NCBI GenBank assembly: GCA_003864495.1
Contig: ML133370.1
Span: 1 to 64,000, forward strand
DNA: 64,000 bases
Source of the DNA: Nemopilema nomurai
Taxonomy: Eukaryota; Cnidaria; Scyphozoa; Rhizostomeae; Rhizostomatidae
Reading direction: 5' to 3'
Part shown: positions 60,071 to 64,000 of the stretch, one piece after another
How positions within the stretch are numbered: the stretch's first letter is position 1
How the letters are laid out: the number at the start of each line of letters is the position of its first letter
Notes under the pieces: model-generated
Database searches by the model: none
The model's input: only the letters and a program-made list of their open reading frames with translations
What the model was told of the DNA's origin: nothing
Made by a program: the position numbers and the translations under genes

Positions 60071-60375
60071 AACATAGAAGAAGCTTTGGAAACTTTTAGT
60101 TGAGATCAGTCATTCTTAATTTTAAAGCCGCATAGTCCAGAACCGAAGAAGAAGTCGCCGACAGAAGAAAACAAAAAAAAAATTGAAGACGAACTTTCAG
60201 AGACGTTGTAATAGAACATTGGTATCAAATTCAATATTTGCAGTTAGAAGAGTTACCAGTTTTGCTGCAAAACTTTCATTTGTGGTGTCCACGAGTGTTC
60301 TTTGTAGATTTTATTGCGTCATCATACGTAATCCCGTCGTCGTCGTGAAAATTGTAGTTGTAGAAGTAATTCAGG

Positions 60376-61497
60376 ATGTCCGTTGAAGAAGCTCAGAACA
60401 CCGCCGTACACGAATTGCAGCACCAAATGACTGCCATGCAAGCAGCCTTGGAAGGAAATTCGCAGGCCAGTCTTTTTAAACCAAAAATGTTTAATGGGTT
60501 CCCAAACGAAGATGTCAACGAGTGGTTCCTCCAGTTTGAACGTTACTCCAAATTCTATAACTGGACAAATCAAAAACGATTAAACGCCCTTTCTTTGCTC
60601 CTGGGTGGATCTGCCCTCGCCTGGTATCGTACTTTACCAAATGGAGTAACTTCCGATTTCCACGAATTAGTGGAAGAACTCAAAAAGCGTTTTGGCTGTC
60701 AGAGTCTCGAATTCCTGTTCCGACAAGAATTGTATAGCCGCAAACAGGGTCCAAATGAGCCACTTGCCCTGTACACCGAAGACATAATACGCAAATGTCA
60801 ACGTTTGTCCTTGTCCGATACGGACATGATGAACATTTTTGTTAATGGCCTAAATGATTCCATCAAAACACACGTGATTTTGAACCAGCCAAAATCGTTT
60901 GCTGAGGCAGAAAATCTTGCGCGCCTTCGTGATTCTGTATTTAACGCCAGCCTCCATAGTCCTCCACAGCTAACTAGTACCATGCCAGCACAAGACCAGC
61001 GCATTAAAGAGCTCGAAGGCCAAGTAAATCGTTTGCTTTCACTCGCAAGTCAGAATGTGCGCCCTGATACCACAGCCATGTCGCCCGCTGCCCCTTATTC
61101 AACGGTAAACAATACTGTCGCTGCACCTATTCATGCCGTTAATCCTTCTAACGATTTGTTTGCTTTCAAAAACGACATCATAGCAGCTATCCAGACGGGG
61201 TTCCAAGGTGCGCACCGAAACAACCAAAGCATGCATGAAACGAACTTCCGGCCTCCCAACACTTTCGTTAGGGGCAGAAATTTACGAAGTACCGATGGCC
61301 GACCAATATGCAACAACTGTAATCGCGTAGGTCATGTGGCTCGCTATTGTTGGGAGAATATGCAGAGAGGCCAGCAGCCCCAGTTTCGTGCACGCCCCCG
61401 TGATTTTGCAGGTCAACAGCCACAGCCCCAAACTCGTCAACAGGAACGCGGTTCGTATCCTTTAAACGGGAGAGGGCCCTCACAATGGGGACACTGA
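60376..61497 (+). CDS. Retrotransposon gag polyprotein
   Basis: Structural protein of the LTR element, 373 residues, intact. Residues about 30-190 form the capsid-like retrotransposon gag domain (LFKPKMFNGFPNEDVNEWF, then ALAWYRTLPNG, then LYSRKQGPNEPLALYTEDI). A C-terminal zinc knuckle with spacing CX2CX4HX4C (CNNCNRVGHVARYC, about 311-324) binds RNA. The end is Gln/Pro/Arg-rich. The start ATG at 60376 follows a 305-bp leader after the primer-binding site. pol follows in a different frame. Confidence 0.92.
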   Translation: MSVEEAQNTAVHELQHQMTAMQAALEGNSQASLFKPKMFNGFPNEDVNEWFLQFERYSKFYNWTNQKRLNALSLLLGGSALAWYRTLPNGVTSDFHELVEELKKRFGCQSLEFLFRQELYSRKQGPNEPLALYTEDIIRKCQRLSLSDTDMMNIFVNGLNDSIKTHVILNQPKSFAEAENLARLRDSVFNASLHSPPQLTSTMPAQDQRIKELEGQVNRLLSLASQNVRPDTTAMSPAAPYSTVNNTVAAPIHAVNPSNDLFAFKNDIIAAIQTGFQGAHRNNQSMHETNFRPPNTFVRGRNLRSTDGRPICNNCNRVGHVARYCWENMQRGQQPQFRARPRDFAGQQPQPQTRQQERGSYPLNGRGPSQWGH

Positions 61498-64000
61498 GGG
61501 CCCCAGAATCACCCAACCGAAATCATATAGCCCCGATAGTCCCTCCCAGTCATGACCCAGAATTTGAATCCTGGGTCCGCCGAAGAACAACGTCGAAAGA
61601 GACCCAAACTGAGCCTCTTGAAGTGCTCCCTAGCCCGTCAAGGATACAAGTTCTCCACTTAATGCCGAGACATTGCATGCCATTTCCATCCCATCTAATG
61701 TTTTAATTTGGGGAACCGTTCTCAAGCAACCTGTCAAACTGCTAGTGGACACTGGCGCAGCAGTAACTGTTGTCAGTGAAAGGTATTTTCACGACGTTTT
61801 GCGAATAAAATACCCGTTGACGCAGAAACAGCATTTTGACACCATTAAAACAGCGAACGGAGCACAGTGCCCGTCACCGGCGCAACTTCGTTTGATATTT
61901 CCGTCGGCCTCCGTGACTACCTTTGCGACGCAATAGTGGTCCCCAATTTGTCTTATAATGTTGTCCTTGGGAGAGACTTTTTGCATAAATACCGTGCAGT
62001 AATAGATGTTGGACATGAACAAGTGACCTTTGCCGAAAATAACACTGTCCCTTTTGCCACTGGTGATTCCCCACCGAACATTTCTGAAGTTCGATTAGCA
62101 AACACATTTGTTATAGACGGCAGTAGTGAAGTCATAATTCCTGCCTTTTTGACGTCATTTCCCTCTGAGCCCGTGATTGGTTTAATTGAAGGGATACCAA
62201 AGCTTTCCGATCGTTACCATTTGTTGTGTGCGTCCACTCTCTGCAAGCCCGATGCTGACGGTAGGGTTACTCTTCGTCTGTTAAACCCGTCCGATAGTCC
62301 GGTGTTACTTCACAAAGGTACCACTGTGGGAGAATTTACAGCAACGTCCACCACCGATGAAGTTATCACCCTTCAGTCTGATCCCTCTGTTTCAGTTGTT
62401 GACTTGTCCGCAGTTCCACCTTCAAACGATGCTCCTAACAAATATCGTGGGTTGCCAAGTCCCAACCTAACCTCCGAAGAAAATCAGCAGCTCGAAACCC
62501 TGTTAGCTCAATATGAAGATATTTTTGCTAAATCTAGTCTAGATTTAGGCAATACAACAATCATTCAGCACCAAATTGATACGGGTGATGCCTTGCCTAT
62601 TAAACAGCAACCCTATCGTGTCTCCCAGTCTCAAAAAGCGTCAATTGAAAGTCACATCAAGGACATGCTAAATCAAGGTATCATTGAAGTTTCTTCCAGT
62701 CCCTGGAGTTCCCCCGTGGTGCTTGTCAAGAAAAAGATGGTGGTACTCGCTTTTGCATAGATTATCGCCGCCTTAACGCAGTTACCCGTAAGGACAGTTA
62801 TCCGCTGCCTCGAATAGACGATGCTTTAGATTCTCTCGCTGGATCAAAATATTTTTCCACCTTAGATCTTCAGTCAGGGTATCATCAAGTCACTATGCAT
62901 CCAGATTCCAAAGAAAAAACTGCTTTTATTTCACACGCTGGGTTGTATCATTTTAATGTACTCAGTTTCGGATTAACCAATGCGCCTCCACAGTTTCAAA
63001 GGCTGATGTCTCGCGTTCTTCATGGTCTCGAATGGAAGGTGTGCCTCGTATACATCGATGACGTCATCATTTACTCTTCCAGTTTTGAAGAACATTTATC
63101 TCGCTTGCAGCTTGTTTTCGATCGTTTGCGTGCTGCTAATCTCAAGCTGAAACCTTCAAAATGTCATTTTGCTTGTGATGCTGTTAATTATCTTGGTTTT
63201 ATTGTTTCATCAGAGGGTATCGCGCCAGACCCTTCCAAATTAGACGCTGTACGGTCGTTTCCGACACCACGTACCGTTAAAGATGTCCGCAGTTTCCTCG
63301 GCTTATGCAATTATTATCGTCGTTTTGTTAAAGACTTTGCACAGATCGCCTCGCCTCTTAATCGTTTAACGAGAAAAGATGTTCGTTTCTCGTGGGATTC
63401 TGATTGCGACCACGCTTTTTCTGAACTGAAAAATCGTTTATGTTCGCCGCCGATTCTCGCTTATCCCAATTTTGAGTTGCCATTCCATCTCTATACTGAT
63501 GCCAGTCAGTACAGTCTTGGTTATGTTCTGGGTCAAGTCGTTGATGGCAGAGAAGTTGTTCTTGCCTATGGCGGTCGCGAGCTTAGCGATACGGAGACGC
63601 GGTATAGCACCACTGAACGAGAAGCTTTAGCCGTTGTAGATGGTATTAAACGCTATCAGCCTTACCTCACTGGTCAATCATTTCTCGTCCATACTGATCA
63701 TGGCAGTTTGTCATGGTTGATGAAAGTTAAAGATCCTACAGGTCGACTCGCTCGTTGGGCATTGCAGCTCCAGCAGTATGATTTCCAAATCATTCATCGC
63801 TCTGGTTCTTCTAACGGTAATGCAGATGCTCTTTCCCGCCGCTCTTATTCCAAGCCTGCCCCCTCGTTATCATCTGTTAATATGGTTGCTGTTGCCGAAA
63901 TAGCCACGTCTGTTGCAGCTCTCGATCATCCTTGCCCACCACCTGAAACTTTGTACAAACTTCAACGGGAAGATTCCAATCTCATAGATATTATTCGTTA
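61485..64000 (+). pseudogene. Retrotransposon pol (protease, RT, RNase H), frame-stepped and incomplete
   Basis: The protease carries the active-site block LLVDTGAAVTVV (DTGA at 61748-61759). The RT has IDYRRLN, LDLQSGYHQV, LSFGLTNAPPQF and the catalytic YIDD (near 63050). RNase H has LYTDASQYSLG (near 63490) and TDHGSL. The reading frame steps near 61658, again at a CCC run near 61868, and again at an A run near 62733, so the protein is not continuous. From 62760 the frame is open to the window end at 64000. Frames are described only; no repaired product is given. Confidence 0.9.

Larger units (their letters stand above)
59665..64000 (+). mobile_element. Ty3/gypsy LTR retrotransposon, 3' part beyond the window
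   Basis: Order seen: putative 5' LTR, primer-binding site, gag with zinc knuckle, aspartic protease, reverse transcriptase, RNase H. The window ends before integrase and the 3' LTR. Protease-RT-RNaseH order with the RT style LDLQSGYHQV is Ty3/gypsy. No envelope is visible. gag is open, while the pol region changes frame several times. Confidence 0.93.

Noticed and set aside
61485..61500. Programmed -1 frameshift site at the gag-pol junction
   Set aside because: The frame does shift here, but I see no clear slippery heptamer and cannot judge pseudoknot structure. It is indistinguishable from the other single-base steps.

Overview
This is an intron-rich, AT-rich animal nuclear sequence. The conserved genes are animal housekeeping genes with GT-AG introns. 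The repeats (a Penelope-like GIY-YIG fragment, a tRNA-derived SINE head, several MITEs, a Ty3/gypsy element) and two lineage-restricted secreted proteins point to a cnidarian, most likely a hexacoral such as a stony coral or sea anemone. The species call is inference. Gene names come from reading spliced exons by eye and comparing them with remembered families; no database search was run.

Layout, left to right: (1) 141-1661 minus: VAMP7 (R-SNARE), cut by the left edge. (2) 3129-6130 plus: POLR1D/RPAC2, head-to-head with VAMP7, with a GC-AG last intron holding a decayed Penelope-like fragment. (3) 6131-9297: relic ORFs, a TIR element and a LINE RT relic. (4) 9298-20054 plus: HARS, complete in 15 coding exons. 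(5) 20691-24749 minus and 27240-31791 plus: two divergently transcribed paralogues of a secreted, cysteine-module, Lys/Arg-rich protein family that I do not recognise. Their shared upstream region contains a hAT-like MITE. (6) 32770-41777 minus: VPS36 (ESCRT-II), complete in 15 exons, with a 48-bp tandem array and two foldback elements in its introns. (7) 43992-44702 plus: intronless ORF for a tail-anchored-looking protein. (8) 46649-56450 minus: CRAMP1 (Cramped, SANT domain), 13 coding exons. Its 3' half is an array of repeated 31-nt microexons that each carry the same short motif. (9) 56451-59660: mostly repeats, with one unassigned candidate exon. (10) about 59665-64000 plus: Ty3/gypsy LTR retrotransposon with an intact gag and a pol reading frame stepped by single-base shifts. 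It runs off the right edge.

The conserved genes do not form one pathway. VAMP7 and VPS36 both act in endolysosomal trafficking, POLR1D and HARS in transcription and translation, and CRAMP1 in chromatin and histone-gene control. The two parts most worth follow-up are the divergent secreted cysteine-module gene pair and the CRAMP1 microexon array.
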